Origin: Sesamum alatum
Taxonomy: Eukaryota; Streptophyta; Magnoliopsida; Lamiales; Pedaliaceae
Length of the DNA stretch: 64,000 nucleotides
Assembly: GCA_034509735.1 (NCBI GenBank)
Contig: JACGWO010000003.1
Coordinates: 7,874,001 to 7,938,000 of the forward strand
Reading direction: 5' to 3'
Part shown: piece by piece, positions 48,995 through 60,966 of the stretch
How positions within the stretch are numbered: the stretch's first letter is position 1
Layout of the letters: every line of letters begins with the position of its first letter
Program-made: the position numbers and the translations under genes
Notes under the pieces: generated by a model
What the model was told of the DNA's origin: nothing
Databases searched by the model: none
Seen by the model: the letters and a program-made list of their open reading frames with translations, nothing else

Positions 48995-50244
48995 TTTACT
49001 TGACAAAAGTTATGCTCATAATCGATTAAATAATTCAATATATAAATAAAAAAAATCTAAATGTCTTCCACAAAATTTGAAAAATATGAATATCAGTAAA
49101 ATAATAAAAACATGTATACACGCTGAATAAAAAAATTAGAACAACTTACTGAATAAAAATGAAATTTGCAAAAATAGTTTCGGTCACGATAATTTTGATT
49201 ATCGTATTTAAAATATTAAGAATAAACTTTACACAATAATTACATAAGCTAAATATTATCAAGGAACAAGAAATTAAATAAAAACAATCTACACAAGGCA
49301 TTGCAAGTGTTTGAGGAAAGCTTTTATAGAAATCATTATCTTGCTACTTTTGGATCTAAATTTATCGAGTGTAATTTCATTTTGTATTTAAATTTATCTC
49401 AAATGAAATATTCTACATTGCTATAAAAGAACATTAGTATTTGGTAATTATTCGGTCAGTAAATAATTAAAAAGAGGCGCAAATAAAATTTTCATAAAAA
49501 TTAATAACATAAAACAAACCTTTAATATAATTAAAATCATCTTACAGTTTTTTTTAATATATGCTCCATTATTTTAATGCTTTATATTAATTCTATAAAG
49601 TCTTAATTTCCATCATGTTTAATACATTTAATTATTATTTTCAGCAAAAAAAAATATTTTTTTATAATATCTGAACCATCAAAATTATTCAAAATCACTT
49701 TTGTATCAATTGTTATAATCATTATTATTTTAATAACTTGTCCCCCATAAAAATTCATCACCAAAATATAAAGTCATAAATGAAAAAGAAATGATAGATA
49801 TATATAGATTTACTTAACAAAAGTTATGCTCATAATTGATTAAATAATTCAATATAAGTCAAGAAAATCTAAATGTCTTCCATAAAATTATAAAAATATG
49901 AATATCAGCAAAATAATAAAAACATGTATACACGTTGAATAAACCAATGAGAACAACTTACTGAATAAAAATAAAATTTGCAAAAATAGTTTCGTCACGA
50001 TAATTTTGATTATAGTATTTAAAATATTAAGAATAAACTTTACACAATAATTACATAAGCTAAATATTATCAAGGAAGAAGAAATTAAATAAAAACAATA
50101 TACATAAGGCGTTGCAAGTGTTGAGGAAAGCTTTTATAGAAAGCATTATCTTGCTACTTTTGGATCTAAATTTATCGAGACAAATTTCATTTTGTATTTA
50201 AATTTATCGCAAATGAAATATTCTACATTGCAATAAAATAAAGG

Positions 50245-50735
50245 GGTTAACGTGGGAGGTTGAATATAATGTATGTAATGCTTTTTATTTTATTGAAACT
50301 CATAATTTATTCTTATATATTAAAATTTATAACTTCTTTACAACCTCATATACAAAAACTCTCTGATAACTTTTTTCTAATGCATTAATTATCAATACAT
50401 ATTTATTCAAATTAATTTAACAATTAAAACTTTGTACGGTATATGGTATATTGATAACAATTATTATATATACATGAAACATAAATACTAATTAATATGT
50501 TATCTCTATTTCAATTGATAATAAACTTAAACAAAATGGGAATAAATTTAATTTTTTTAATACATATAATTGCATGGAATTATTTTTCTATAGAAACTTA
50601 ATTGGGTAGTTAATTCAATTACATGACTTGAGAAGTTGAAGAGTATTTTTGGTATTATAATAATTTGGTTAGTGATATAAAAACTACCACTTTGTGTCTA
50701 TAAGACCCCTTCTATTTATAATAGTATAGACATAT
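50245..50735 (-). mobile_element. AT-rich insert with Helitron-like 5' end
   Basis: About 490 bp not found elsewhere in the array. At its right side the minus strand starts TCTATACTATTATAAATAGA followed by AGGGG, a start common among plant Helitrons. No CTRR end with hairpin is seen at the left side, so it may be a truncated copy. No coding capacity. Confidence 0.35.
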
Positions 50736-51862
50736 ATTTTCAGCAAAAAATATATTTTTTATTTTTATTAAACATATATTATATAAAAAATTGTTCTCTT
50801 ATATACATGAAAAAATGATTTTAGAACATATTGTAAGTAATAACTTGAACTTCAAATAAGATATATTTGTCTCTTCTGATATTTTTTTTATAATATCTGA
50901 ACCATCAAAATTATTCAAAATCACTTTTGTATCAATTGTTATAATTATTATTATTTTAATAACTTGTACCCCATAAAAATTCATTACCAAAATATAAAGT
51001 CATAAATGAAAAAAGAAATGATATATATATATATATATATATTTACTTAACAAAAGTTATGCTCATAATTGATTAAATGATTCAATATAAATCAAGAAAA
51101 TCTAAATGTCTTCCACAGAATTATAAAAATATGAATATCAGTAAAATAATTAAAATGTTTAATAACTTGTCCCCCATAAAAATTCATCTCCAAAATATAA
51201 AGTTATAAATGAAAAAGAAACGATAATATATATATATATATATATAGAATTACTTGAAAAAAGTTATTGTAACACCCCATATCTACTATAATAAATATTA
51301 TATATCGTCCTTAACGAATTATTTTATTAGCACCTATGAGTTTTATTTATTTTTCGCCTATCTCCTATTTTCGATTTATTCACAAGAAGTTCGTTTGAGT
51401 TAATTTGAGATAAAGAAAGATATTATATGAGACCTAATTAATTAATTGATAAGAATTGAAAATCTTAAATCGGCTAGGAAATAAATTATTGTGTATAATT
51501 CAAATATATTAAAACTTTTAAGGATTACATTGAAATCTTCTAAAGTTTTAAGGGTCAAATCATATATATTTCAGAATTAAGGGACTAAATTGCAAATTCT
51601 GAAAAAATTTTGAAAAAAAATAATAATAAAGAGCCGGTAAAAGGGGGATACGTGTGCTGCATGCCACTAATCCCCCATTATTCCTTGAAGAGTGGCAGCC
51701 ACCACTCCGGACACTATTGTTTAAGGATTAAGAAAAAAACAAAAAAAAAAAAAAAAGCAAAAAATGGCCCAAGCCATTTAAACTTGGGCCACGCGATACC
51801 CCACACACACAATTCACGGATATGAACATACACATACCCACACAACCTTGAAGAAACATAAG

Positions 51863-52358
51863 AGCACGCTATGACGATCTTGACATAGGAAAAACGCGTA
51901 CGCTTTGAAGATACATATATGATACGACAAAATATATCTTTTTTTTCCCTTCTTCATTTTACGTTGTAAGATCTGCATGGGGTTGGGAGCGGAGGTGCCT
52001 AATCGAAGCTTCACGAAGCAGCAACCGGTAGTTACGTTCGTCGTTGCTCGGAGCTAACTGTGAATTCTGTCTTGTCTCTTTCACTTGGGAGCACCAAGGA
52101 AGCCCTCAAACCTCTTCACCAACATTGATTGTTCCTTGTAAACCTCCCCAAGGGAGGGTATATGAGGGTTCATTTGTTGATTTTTTTGTTTGAACATTTC
52201 AACTTTGCTTACTTGTCTTAGGTTGTTATTAGTGTCCATTCAAAGGATATATGTATGTTAGTATCATTACCATCTTGTTATCTGTGTAGTTTTACTTCGA
52301 AAAATGAGATTTTGAATCATAGGAATTTCAAGAAGATCGTATCCCCAAAAAAAAAAAT
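51863..52358 (+). mobile_element. Polyadenylated retroposon (SINE-like or processed transcript copy)
   Basis: 496 bp ending in an 11-base poly(A) run (52347-52357) and flanked by perfect 19-bp direct repeats, aaccttgaagaaacataag, at 51844-51862 and 52359-52377. Long target duplications plus a 3' A-tail are the signature of LINE-driven retroposition. I see no clear tRNA-type A and B boxes and no long frame, so it may be a copy of an unknown RNA rather than a classical SINE. It lies inside the solo LTR and therefore inserted after it. Confidence 0.85.
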
Positions 52359-52377
52359 AACCTTGAAGAAACATAAG

Positions 52378-53400
52378 CCAATGCCGTACCATCTCTCTCT
52401 CTCTTTTTACTGCAAGTCCCTCTTTTAATTTAATTGCTAAAACTCCTTAATTCCTTGCATGTATTAATGAAAATACATAAAATTCTTAATACTAAATTCA
52501 TTTATTTCCATACTTGTTGAGGTTATTTATATCCTTCGGTCATTAGGTAAATATATATATATATATATATCTCAATTGAAGCTACCTATACTATTTGTTT
52601 CCACCTTCATAATTCTATAGTTGTGTATTAGACTTGATTACTTAGTTAAACGATTATTTAATATTAGTCGTAGCTATGCTATTGAATTTGGCTAAATAGA
52701 CAAAATATTATCGTTAATTAAAGGACTATGAGATTGTTAGATGTACCTATTTTAACTAATAATTAATTAAATAGACTTAGTATATTTTCTTGAAACTTAA
52801 TACTTAACTGAAACTTAGTTAATTGTTAAGTATAATTTTAATTACTTAACTGTTAATAAACCATGAGTTAATTATTTTCAATTATTTTCGATCTTCTTTA
52901 AAATTCTAGATTAATTAAATCTGTTATAAAAGATTTGGGTTAATTAAACTAGTTTATTTGTATATTAGTTAATGATAACTAATTAATCAATTGTAATTGA
53001 TTGTATTATAGCTAATTATTTGAAAGGGTTAATCAATTGAAATGTCAGGTTTAACTTTAATTAGCATGGCAGCAATAGTTAATTTACTGGAGTTAATTTA
53101 TTAATTATCCACTTGTAATTAGAAATGATAAAGGTATTTACTAACGAGATTAATTTTTTTTAATTAGATAATCTTTAATTAATTGGTTAGTCCCAAAAAA
53201 AACTTGCTTTAATTAAATGATCAATTTTGTTTGAAATCAACTATTATTTTATTATTAAGTAAGCCTGATATTATAATGACCAATTGCAATAATTAATTAC
53301 ACCTTATTATTTCCTGAAGCTTAAGAGTTAATTGAAAATTAATCAATTTATTCTAATATCATTTTAATTGCCTTTTATTAATCGTGCTTCCATCACTAGT
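52378..53400. other. Solo-LTR body, AT-rich, no gene
   Basis: AT-rich sequence full of taatt/aatta motifs, with a (CT)n run (52394-52404) and (TA)n (52551-52570). I see nothing coding. Confidence 0.6.
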
Positions 53401-53752
53401 GAATAGCTTATCTATTTTTTTCTCTCTTCTGAGTGGACGCTTTTCTCTCTTGTAAGGGGGTAGTGTGTTACAGGGGTGAGGTTAGTGAGGGTTCGGGTTT
53501 ACCTAAGGGAGATTCGCTTATTGGATCATACGCTTTGCTCACGTTGGCTGTCTCCGTCTTTGTGGATCGAATTGGCGTTCTTAGAATTTCCTGTCTCACT
53601 CGTATTTTCCGTATATTTTGCTTTGCCTTGTTTTTCTTTCTCTCTTCTTTCGTGGTGTCTCTGTGCAGGTTTGGGCTTGGCGGCGTGCGGCAGAGCCTAA
53701 ACTGGTGCATGTCAGGGTATCGTGGAGGTGCACTAACGATAATACCTTTGCG

Positions 53753-55243
53753 ATGACTAGCAATGGAGCTGAACTTGGAGCGTTTGGAGAAAGCGCTAGT
53801 ACTAACGGAGGAGGAGGCAGGGGATTGACGCTGTCCGCGACGGAGTGGGAGTGCAGGGAGGTGGAAGGTTATTTGGTGGTCGAACGGTTGTTGACTCCGA
53901 GACCGTACCGTTTCGACGTAAACGGGCTACGTTGCTGAAAATTTTGAGACCGGTTAGGGGTATGGAGCTAAGGTTACTGCCCGAGAATAGGTTCTTGCTC
54001 AGATTCCAGCATGCCGTCGACAGGGATAAAGCCCTAGCGGGTCGACCGTGGATATTTGACTGAAATTTACTATTACTTAGTCAGTTGAGGGTGGAGGACA
54101 ACCCCATGCAAGTTGATTTATCTACAAGCCCTTATCACGTACGTATACATGGTTTACCACTGCGATTGATGACTCAGGATGTCAGCACTGCAATTGGGAG
54201 CCGTCTTGGCAGGTTCATGGAGATGACGACCGCTTGGAGCCCTACGTGTTGGGGGGCACAACTCCATATCCGTGTGGAACTAAGCATTCGTAAGGCACCG
54301 GAACGTCGTATGAATATCCGGTCGCCTAGTGGGGAGGAAATTACAATGTCGTTCACGTATGAGAAGCTTCCTACTTTCTGTTACGTGTGCGGCGTCCTTG
54401 GACATATAGCGCGGGACTGTGCTTCGCGGTTGGAGCAATGGGGAGAATTTGGGCCTGAGGAGGATATGCCGTATGGACTTTTGGTTGCGAGACGAGGGCG
54501 GTGGGAGGCATGATGCCGGGGGGAGGATGGGGCCGAGATAGGGGAGGCTGGGGGGATGTCGGCGCATGGAGGGGTGGCGAAGCGGGGAGTAAACGGGGGG
54601 GTAGGCATCTTTGAGGTGCCGGGCATGGAGCAGAGAGGGCGGGGGACGGCGGCAGGTTCGACTAAGGAGGCAGCAGAAGGGGAGCGGGGGATCGGTGCAG
54701 TGGTGGCTGTTCAGGAGGTACTGCAGTCGTGGGGGAAGTGAGGGAGAACGTGGGAGGGTGGAGGGAGAAAGTGGGCCGGGGATTAGAGGGACTGGAATGT
54801 GGGTGGGGGGGCGATGGGCTTGGCGGAGCGGGCAGAGGAGGGGAGGTCCATAGAGACAGTCAAATGGGCCTATCTGGGAAGGGGAGTGGGCCAATCACGT
54901 GGACCCAACTGAGGGCACTGGCCAAAAAGAGATGGGGGTGGGAAGTGGGCTAATGAGGGGAGGGAGATCTGAGGCGGATTATGGGCCTGGAGAAGGAAGT
55001 CGGCTTAAAGTAGGGAATGGGCCGGGAACTATGCCAGTACAAGGGGGGATTGGAGGGGCCAAGGTGAGGCTCTTGGGCGGGCCTACGAACATTGGGCCTC
55101 CACCAGGGTTCCCTCAACTCAAGCCCAGGAACCGACCCAAAATCCGACCCACAGTGGAGGACATGTTTTCAATCGAGAGTGGGGAAGCGGACCTAAATAC
55201 AGAGTTGGGGCTGGATTGTGAGGAGAGGAGACGCCGCCGTTGA
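53753..55243 (+). pseudogene. LINE ORF1 (DUF4283, CCHC-type zinc knuckle)
   Basis: ORF1 proteins of plant L1 elements bind the element RNA. The likely start is ATG at 53753 (MTSNGAELGAFG). After about 60 codons the frame shifts near 53930; the DUF4283 core continues in another frame (RLLPENRFLLRFQHAVDRDK, AGRPWIFD) and is interrupted by a TGA where tryptophan is usual (54061-54063). The region after it has VRIHGLPLRLMT and a zinc knuckle, CYVCGVLGHIARDC, at about 54378-54420. The tail (54514-55243) is low in complexity and G-rich, with the last readable part PPPGFPQLKPRNRPK. Confidence 0.85.
54500..55080 (+). repeat. G-rich, strand-asymmetric low-complexity tract
   Basis: The plus strand has dense runs of three to seven Gs with few Cs, for example around 54530-54610 and 54720-54850. 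It encodes the glycine/arginine-rich ORF1 tail in any frame. Many GGG runs with short spacers could fold as G-quadruplexes. Confidence 0.8.
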
Positions 55244-55799
55244 TTTGTAGCTTGACGGCCTGCGAGGGGGTGCTTGGTCAGCCGCCGTCGTTGGTGAGCG
55301 TCGACGGCCGGGAGGGGGAGACTGGAAAACTGGGTTTGTCGCCGACCGAAGGAAAGCAAGACAGAGGTAAGTCGCCGCTATGTCTCACTCATTCAGTACC
55401 AATCAATCCGACTCCTACGCATACTGTTGTTCGTCTCTGTCACACTGGTGTGGGTGCTTTGGCGGAGGGGTTAGAGCTTCCTTCAATCCATGAAATCAAA
55501 GCGACAGTGCTGGGCGAGAGTGAGAGGGAGACTGCGGAGGTGATGGGGGATGGTTTGGTGATGGTGCCCATTGTGTTTATGGCTAGGGTTGGTAGCGGGC
55601 TGGGGGGAGGAGGCGGGGGTGGTCGGGGTCGGAGAGGGGTAGGAAAATGGGGGGCGTGGAGAGGAAGAGGAAAAGAGGGGGGCAGATTGGAGAACGATCG
55701 TTAAAAAGAGCATTGGTGGATGAGACGAGCACGGAAAGTTCTGACGATGAAATTGGCAATATTATACCAGCGGCTGAGGCTGTTAGTCAGCCCCGCCGA

Positions 55800-58700
55800 G
55801 ACCATTGTGTGCTTTAGCATGGAACTGTCGGGGTTTGGGGTCGGCGTCGATAGTTCTTCAGCTCGGGGTATGGATCCGAGATATGCAACCCCAGATAGTG
55901 TTCTTATCTTAAATAAAGTGTGGTTATCGTCGGTTTGAGAGAGTACGGTCTCGGTTGGAGATGTTTGGTGTATGTGTTCCGGCAGTTGGTATGGGTGGCG
56001 GTTTGGCTTTGCTGTGGCGTAAGGAGTTATCAGTGCAGTTACGTTCTTTCTCGATCAACCATATTGACGTCGATGTGATAGCAGGTGATCAGGCAGTAAA
56101 TTGACCATTTACAGGTATTTATGGGGAGCCGGATCCGACTAGACACAAGCAAGTGTGGGACCTATTGGTTCGGCTGAGTCGGCAGACGGATGCACCTTGG
56201 TTATGTGCCGGGGATTTCAATGAAATCTTAGGTCACAATGAGAAGACGGGATGTCATCGGCCGGACTGGAAGTTGGCCGACTTCCGCTTGGCGTTGATCT
56301 AGAGTAACTTGACGGATCTGGGGACCGTGCGGGCCCGGCTTGATAGAGCATGCGCCAATTCAACGTGGTGTGGGCGGTTTCTGAACACGGAGGTTCACCA
56401 TGTAGATACAGCTAACTCGGATATTCCATGGTACGTATTCAGTGGGACGGAGGAGGGGGCGGCCAGAGAGGAAGACAGAAGAGGATGTTCCGTTTTGAGG
56501 CCAAATGGCTTCAATCAGAGGAGTGTACAAGGGTAGTGGAAGCTGCGTGGGGTGCCCCAGCCGGGGACGATCCTCATACGAGGTTGTGGCGGCGGATTCA
56601 GGGGTCCTGGGTGAGTCTGCTCCAATGGGACAGGGAGGTTTTCAGTAAAGGGGTCGGTGGCTGAAGGAGTTGGAAGAACGAGTAGTAGCTCTGGAGGGGG
56701 GACACATAGGTGCGGAGGAACACAAGGAGATGAGGGAGGTCAGGGCGGAATTGGAGGAGTTGCAGGGGCGGGAGCTCTTAGCTTGGCAACAACGTAGCAA
56801 AGCACACTGGTTGAGAGACGGGGACAGTAATACACGGTTCTTTCATGCATTTGCAATAGCAAGGAAGCACCGGAATAGAATCTGTCAGTTACGGGACGAG
56901 AACGGGGTGTGGCGGAGTAGGGAGGAGGATATTCAGGGGGTTTTATTGAGGTACTTCCGCTCTATCTTTGCGTCTAGCGGCCCATCGGACGTGGCTGTCA
57001 ACGAGGTATTATCGTTAGTGCCGCAGCGTGTGACCCCAGAAATGAACCAGTTTCTAGCTGAACCGTTCACAGCCGCTGAGGTCAAACGTGCAATTTCTGG
57101 TATGGCTCCTTTCAAATCCCCTGGTCCCGATGGCATGCCCCCGTTGTTTTTTCAGAAATTCTGGCCAATTATTGGTAATGATGTTACTTGTTCGGTCCTT
57201 CGCATCCTCAATGAGCATGTGCTGTTACATAAGATAAATTTTACTCATATTGTGCTCATTCCGAAGTGCGAGTCACCGAAAACGGTGGCTCAACTTCGTC
57301 CTATTAGTTTGTGTAATGTCACTGTTAAAATTGCGTCCAAATGCATTGCAAACCGTCTTAAAACCTTGCTTGATGACATTATTTCCCATACTCAATTTGC
57401 GTTCGTTCCGGTCGTCTAATTACCGATAATTTGTTAGTAGCTTTTGAGATGAATCATTATCTTAGAACATCGACCCGTTCCACGGGCAGTAGTGTGGCTT
57501 TGAAACTCGACATGAGCAAGGCCTATGATAGAGTGAAGTGGTCTTTCCTTAGGGGAGTGTTGAGTAGAATAGGGATACACCATCGTTTTGTTGAGCTTAT
57601 TATGTTATTGGTGACTACTGTATCTTACTCCTTAACTTTGAATGATGTTCACTTTGGCTACTTTAGGCCAGAGAGGGGTATTCGACAAGGGGATCCTCTA
57701 TCCCCATATATGTTCCTGTTTTGTGAAGAGGCTTTCTCGTGTTATATTCAGGCTGCAGAGTGTCGCGGTCGGCTGACGGGGGTGGCGGTCTCAACCAGGC
57801 TCCACGGATCTCACACCTACTTTTCGCGGATGACACGTTGTTGTTCTGTGGGGCTACAGTGGAACAATTGAGTGAGGTCAGGAGAATACTGAGCGTGTAT
57901 GCTCGGGCGTCCGGACAGGAGATCAACTTGGGCAAATCGAGCATGGCGGTGAGCGGGGGACTACCGATGGCGGTCAAACACCTTCTCGAGGCCGTTATGG
58001 GTGTTGGACTAGTTAAGAGCCATGACAACTACCTTGGCCTTCCAGCGGTGGTGGGGCAGACGAGAGGTACTCTATTTCGAAACATTCAGGACCGGGCATG
58101 GCAGAAAACGGAAGGGTGGAACGGGAAATATCTCTCCTAGGCAGGTAAAGGGGTCATAATTCGAACAGTGCTCCAGTCTCTTCCCACATACGCGATGTCT
58201 TGCTTCAATCTCCCAAGGATGTCCCTTCGGAAGCTTGAATCCACAATAGCCGATTTCTGGTGGCGCAACCGGGGAGAGCGGGGGTACACTGGGTGGCGTG
58301 GAGACGACTATGTAGGCCGAGGGGGGAGGGAGGGCTAGGGTTCCGGGATATGAGGGAGTTTAACTTGGCGCTCCTAGCCAAGCAGGGGTGGCGGGTGTTG
58401 ACAAGGGAGGATTCATTGTTAAGTAGGGTGCTTAGGGCGCGGTACTTCCCCGGGGATCATTTTGGGAAGCGGGGGTTGGATCTAGACCGTCATTAACATA
58501 GAGGAGCATTCTTAGCACGAGGGAGCGGTTGAGGGAGGGATGTAGGAGGGATGAGGAGGGTCGCTGGATATGGCTTGGGGAGAGAGGGGGTAGGTTCACG
58601 GTCCGTAGTGCATACCGGTTGGCTGTGGCGAGGAGGGATAGACACGTAGCCTCCTCATCAGGTTCGTCGCTGGCGTTGTCTCGTGGCCGAGGCTCGTTGT

Positions 58701-59152
58701 GGTCGGTTGTTTGGCGTACACGTGTTCCACCGAAGGTACAAGTGTTCATGTGGAGAATGTGTATAGAAGTTTTACCGACTTTATCGGAACTGGCAAAATG
58801 GAGGACGGACATAGATAAAAGCTGTGCGGTGTGCGGGAATGCGGAGGAGACGACTCGGCACATAATGATAGAATGCCCCTTTGCTCGGCAGCTTTTGGCG
58901 TCATCTAATCTAGCATGGAGATGGATTTCGGCGTGGCATGGGGGGGCGGCGGAATGGAGTTTGTTCGTGCTGCAGAAATTGGACAGGGAGAGCCGACAAC
59001 GTTTTTGCATGTTAGCCTGGAAAATTCGGCAGCATAGGTGTGGAAAATTGATGGAAGGCAAGGAGCAACGCACGCTGGACGTCTGGTTGTCTGCTAACTT
59101 GATGCTCGACAATTACCATAAGGTATGTGAAGGGCCTAGGCCGCAGCAGTGA
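55800..59152 (+). pseudogene. LINE ORF2 (endonuclease, reverse transcriptase, zf-RVT)
   Basis: ORF2 nicks target DNA and reverse-transcribes the LINE RNA there. The endonuclease begins near 55808 (ALAWNCRGLGS), has CAGDFNEIL at about 56201-56228, but the SETK glutamate is lost to a stop and the SDH motif reads SDIPWYV. RT runs from about 57100 (FKSPGPDGMPPLFFQKFW), through LIPKCESPKTVAQLRPISLCN, KLDMSKAYDRVKWSFL and RGIRQGDPLSPYMFLF, to the catalytic HLLFADDTLLFCG near 57810-57850, with frameshifts near 57418 and 57760. The C-terminal zinc-binding domain has CAVCGNAEETTRHIMIECP at 58822-58878. The reading ends at a TGA at 59150-59152. Confidence 0.9.
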
Positions 59153-59430
59153 ACTCTTAATTCTTTTCTATTTGGACTCTGCCCTCCTCTGGTTGATGTA
59201 CGCTGTGGTAGGCAGGTTTAGTGGTAGTGTCATGCTGCTGGTTTGTGTGTGCTTTTGATAGAGGTTTCGGTTGGTTTGTTGTTGCTGTGACCTTCCTTTA
59301 GTATGTTGTTGGTAGAGGTTTGGTGGTTGTGTTCCCAGGCTGGTCAGATGTTGTAGACCGCCTGCTGGTCTTTGTCTCTTGTTTCTGTACTCTGGTTTTT
59401 GGTTATAATATATCATCGCTTTTTTCTCAA

Positions 59431-59721
59431 AGTATTTGTCAATTGCTAATTTAGTCGAATTTATAATCATCTGTTGAGTAAATATAAGAACAATTATTAT
59501 CGATGTTATTTAATATAAGAAGCTTAACGACATTCCCCGCTCGTTTGAAGGTGCCAATTATATACATATTAATTATCAAATATATTAAGTTTAGCTAATT
59601 TCAAATATTTGGATTAATACTATAATTTACAAAAAGGCTAGAGAGTACTAAAGTTAATTAGGATGACCTTGTTGGGTAATTTTCCTCATCTTTACACTAG
59701 TTTTTGCTATTTAATATATGA

Positions 59722-59752
<31 letters not shown>

Positions 59753-60966
59753 GTATGTAGTTACATGTGAGGTATACGTGACTATAATGCTCATAGCTCT
59801 AAATATATTAGAATAATAGGATAGGATAGTAGGTGAACTATCAACTCAATTTCTTGAAGATAAGTTTAGCTCTAGACTACACTAATAATGTGGACCTTAC
59901 GGTGAGTGCCACTTAAAATTATATTAGTGTTTGCAAAACTGGAGGAATAATATATGTTATCATGCATGGCTATATATATGTATAAAAAAGTGGTCTTTTT
60001 CTTGGGACGAACTTGAGTAAAATGTTTCCTGAAATTGTCTATTGATGTGAAACAAAATGAATATGATATTTTGTTTTCTATATGGATTTGATGGGCCTTC
60101 AGAACTTTGTGGAGCTAAGTGCTACAATGTGATTCTTATTTTGGTCATCTGGTATTCTGGCTTTCGTTATGAACCCATGTTGGGAGCCACCTCTAGAGTC
60201 CATAAGAGTATCCAGGAGGTTCCATTTATCTTGATATTGTTCAGTTCATCGTAATATTCAATATGCATGCGGTCTTTAAATGGTCTATTTTCTATATGAT
60301 TGTTTTACTGGCTTTATGGATTTGATCATGTGGTTCTTGCAAAGCGGTCAATGGGCCTGGGGTTGAACGGTTCGCGGGGCACGCTAGTGTATCATTGGGC
60401 TACCAGTTGAGGCTTCATCGTTCAATCCCCCTTAAGTGTCCTTTCACGAGTAGGTTGGAGGTTGTCTGCGTGTGATTGGTGCTTGCCATTTACCTAGGCA
60501 TGTCCAGTTCAATGCGGTCGTGGGGTCGCTCCCTTCATGGAGTATAAGGTAGTAAATGGTCTTTCGGGAGACACAAGGTGGTAATCATGTGATTCGGTCC
60601 TTGCCTGATATGGTCTTCACAGGCTTGATCTTCCTTGTTTTCAGCCAATATGATATGTTTTAAGTATTTTGATCGATTTTTCATTATCAGTATTTTGTTT
60701 CATGTGCACCCACTCATGGCCTCACTAAGCTATTGCTTACGCAATTTGAATTTTCTCCTTCAGATTCAAGAGATAACATGACAGGTGAAGCTAGTTGACT
60801 CAGAAGTCGATCAAGGTGATTGGGGAAGGAGGCCGAATGGTTAGGATTTGTTATTGTTCTAGTTATCGGGTTATTAGTTTGGTAACGTATTGTGATTATG
60901 ATTTTGGGTTAGGTTGCGTTTTGAGATTAGGGCCTCAAGTAGGGGTCCTACTTTCGGGGCGTGACA
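59431..60966 (+). other. Remainder of solo LTR after the LINE
   Basis: About 1.5 kb with a (TA)n run (59722-59749) and the LTR end. Short frames (for example 60057-60254) show no family resemblance. No gene supported. Confidence 0.65.

Larger units (their letters stand above)
48001..51267. repeat. Tandem array segment 4 and its rearranged right part
   Basis: It resumes the unit interrupted by LARD B (to 49588). From 49589 the array degenerates: the core is lost after tattaattctataaag, one unit is collapsed at 49610-50240, a foreign AT-rich piece occupies about 50245-50735, array sequence returns at 50736, and a short duplication repeats it at 51158-51262. The last five bases (gttat) are the target duplication of the solo LTR. 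No gene seen. Confidence 0.85.
53400..59430 (+). mobile_element. L1-type plant LINE, decayed
   Basis: A non-LTR retrotransposon on the plus strand, with ORF1 (DUF4283 plus zinc knuckle) and ORF2 (endonuclease, RT, zinc-binding C-terminus). No RNase H domain is apparent. It interrupts the solo LTR. The 5' boundary is placed where composition changes from AT-rich to coding-like; the 3' boundary is near the end ctctggtttttggttataat. I could not find a convincing target duplication or poly(A) tail, so the ends are approximate. Confidence 0.85.
51268..60966 (+). mobile_element. Solo LTR of a Ty3-type element, split by a LINE
   Basis: It starts tgtaacacccc and ends cggggcgtgaca, and is flanked by gttat (51263-51267) and attat (60967-60971), a one-mismatch target duplication at an array position. 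No gag-pol lies between other than the nested LINE, so the body is a single LTR of about 3.7 kb once the LINE and retroposon are removed. The terminal section with ttacgcaatttgaattttct and ccttcagattcaag resembles the R/U5 end of Tekay-type LTRs. Orientation is inferred as plus from that end. Confidence 0.75.

Noticed and set aside
53317..59527. gaagcttaa repeat (53317 and 59519) as the LINE target duplication
   Set aside because: It is only nine bases and lies well outside the likely LINE ends, with AT-rich LTR sequence in between.
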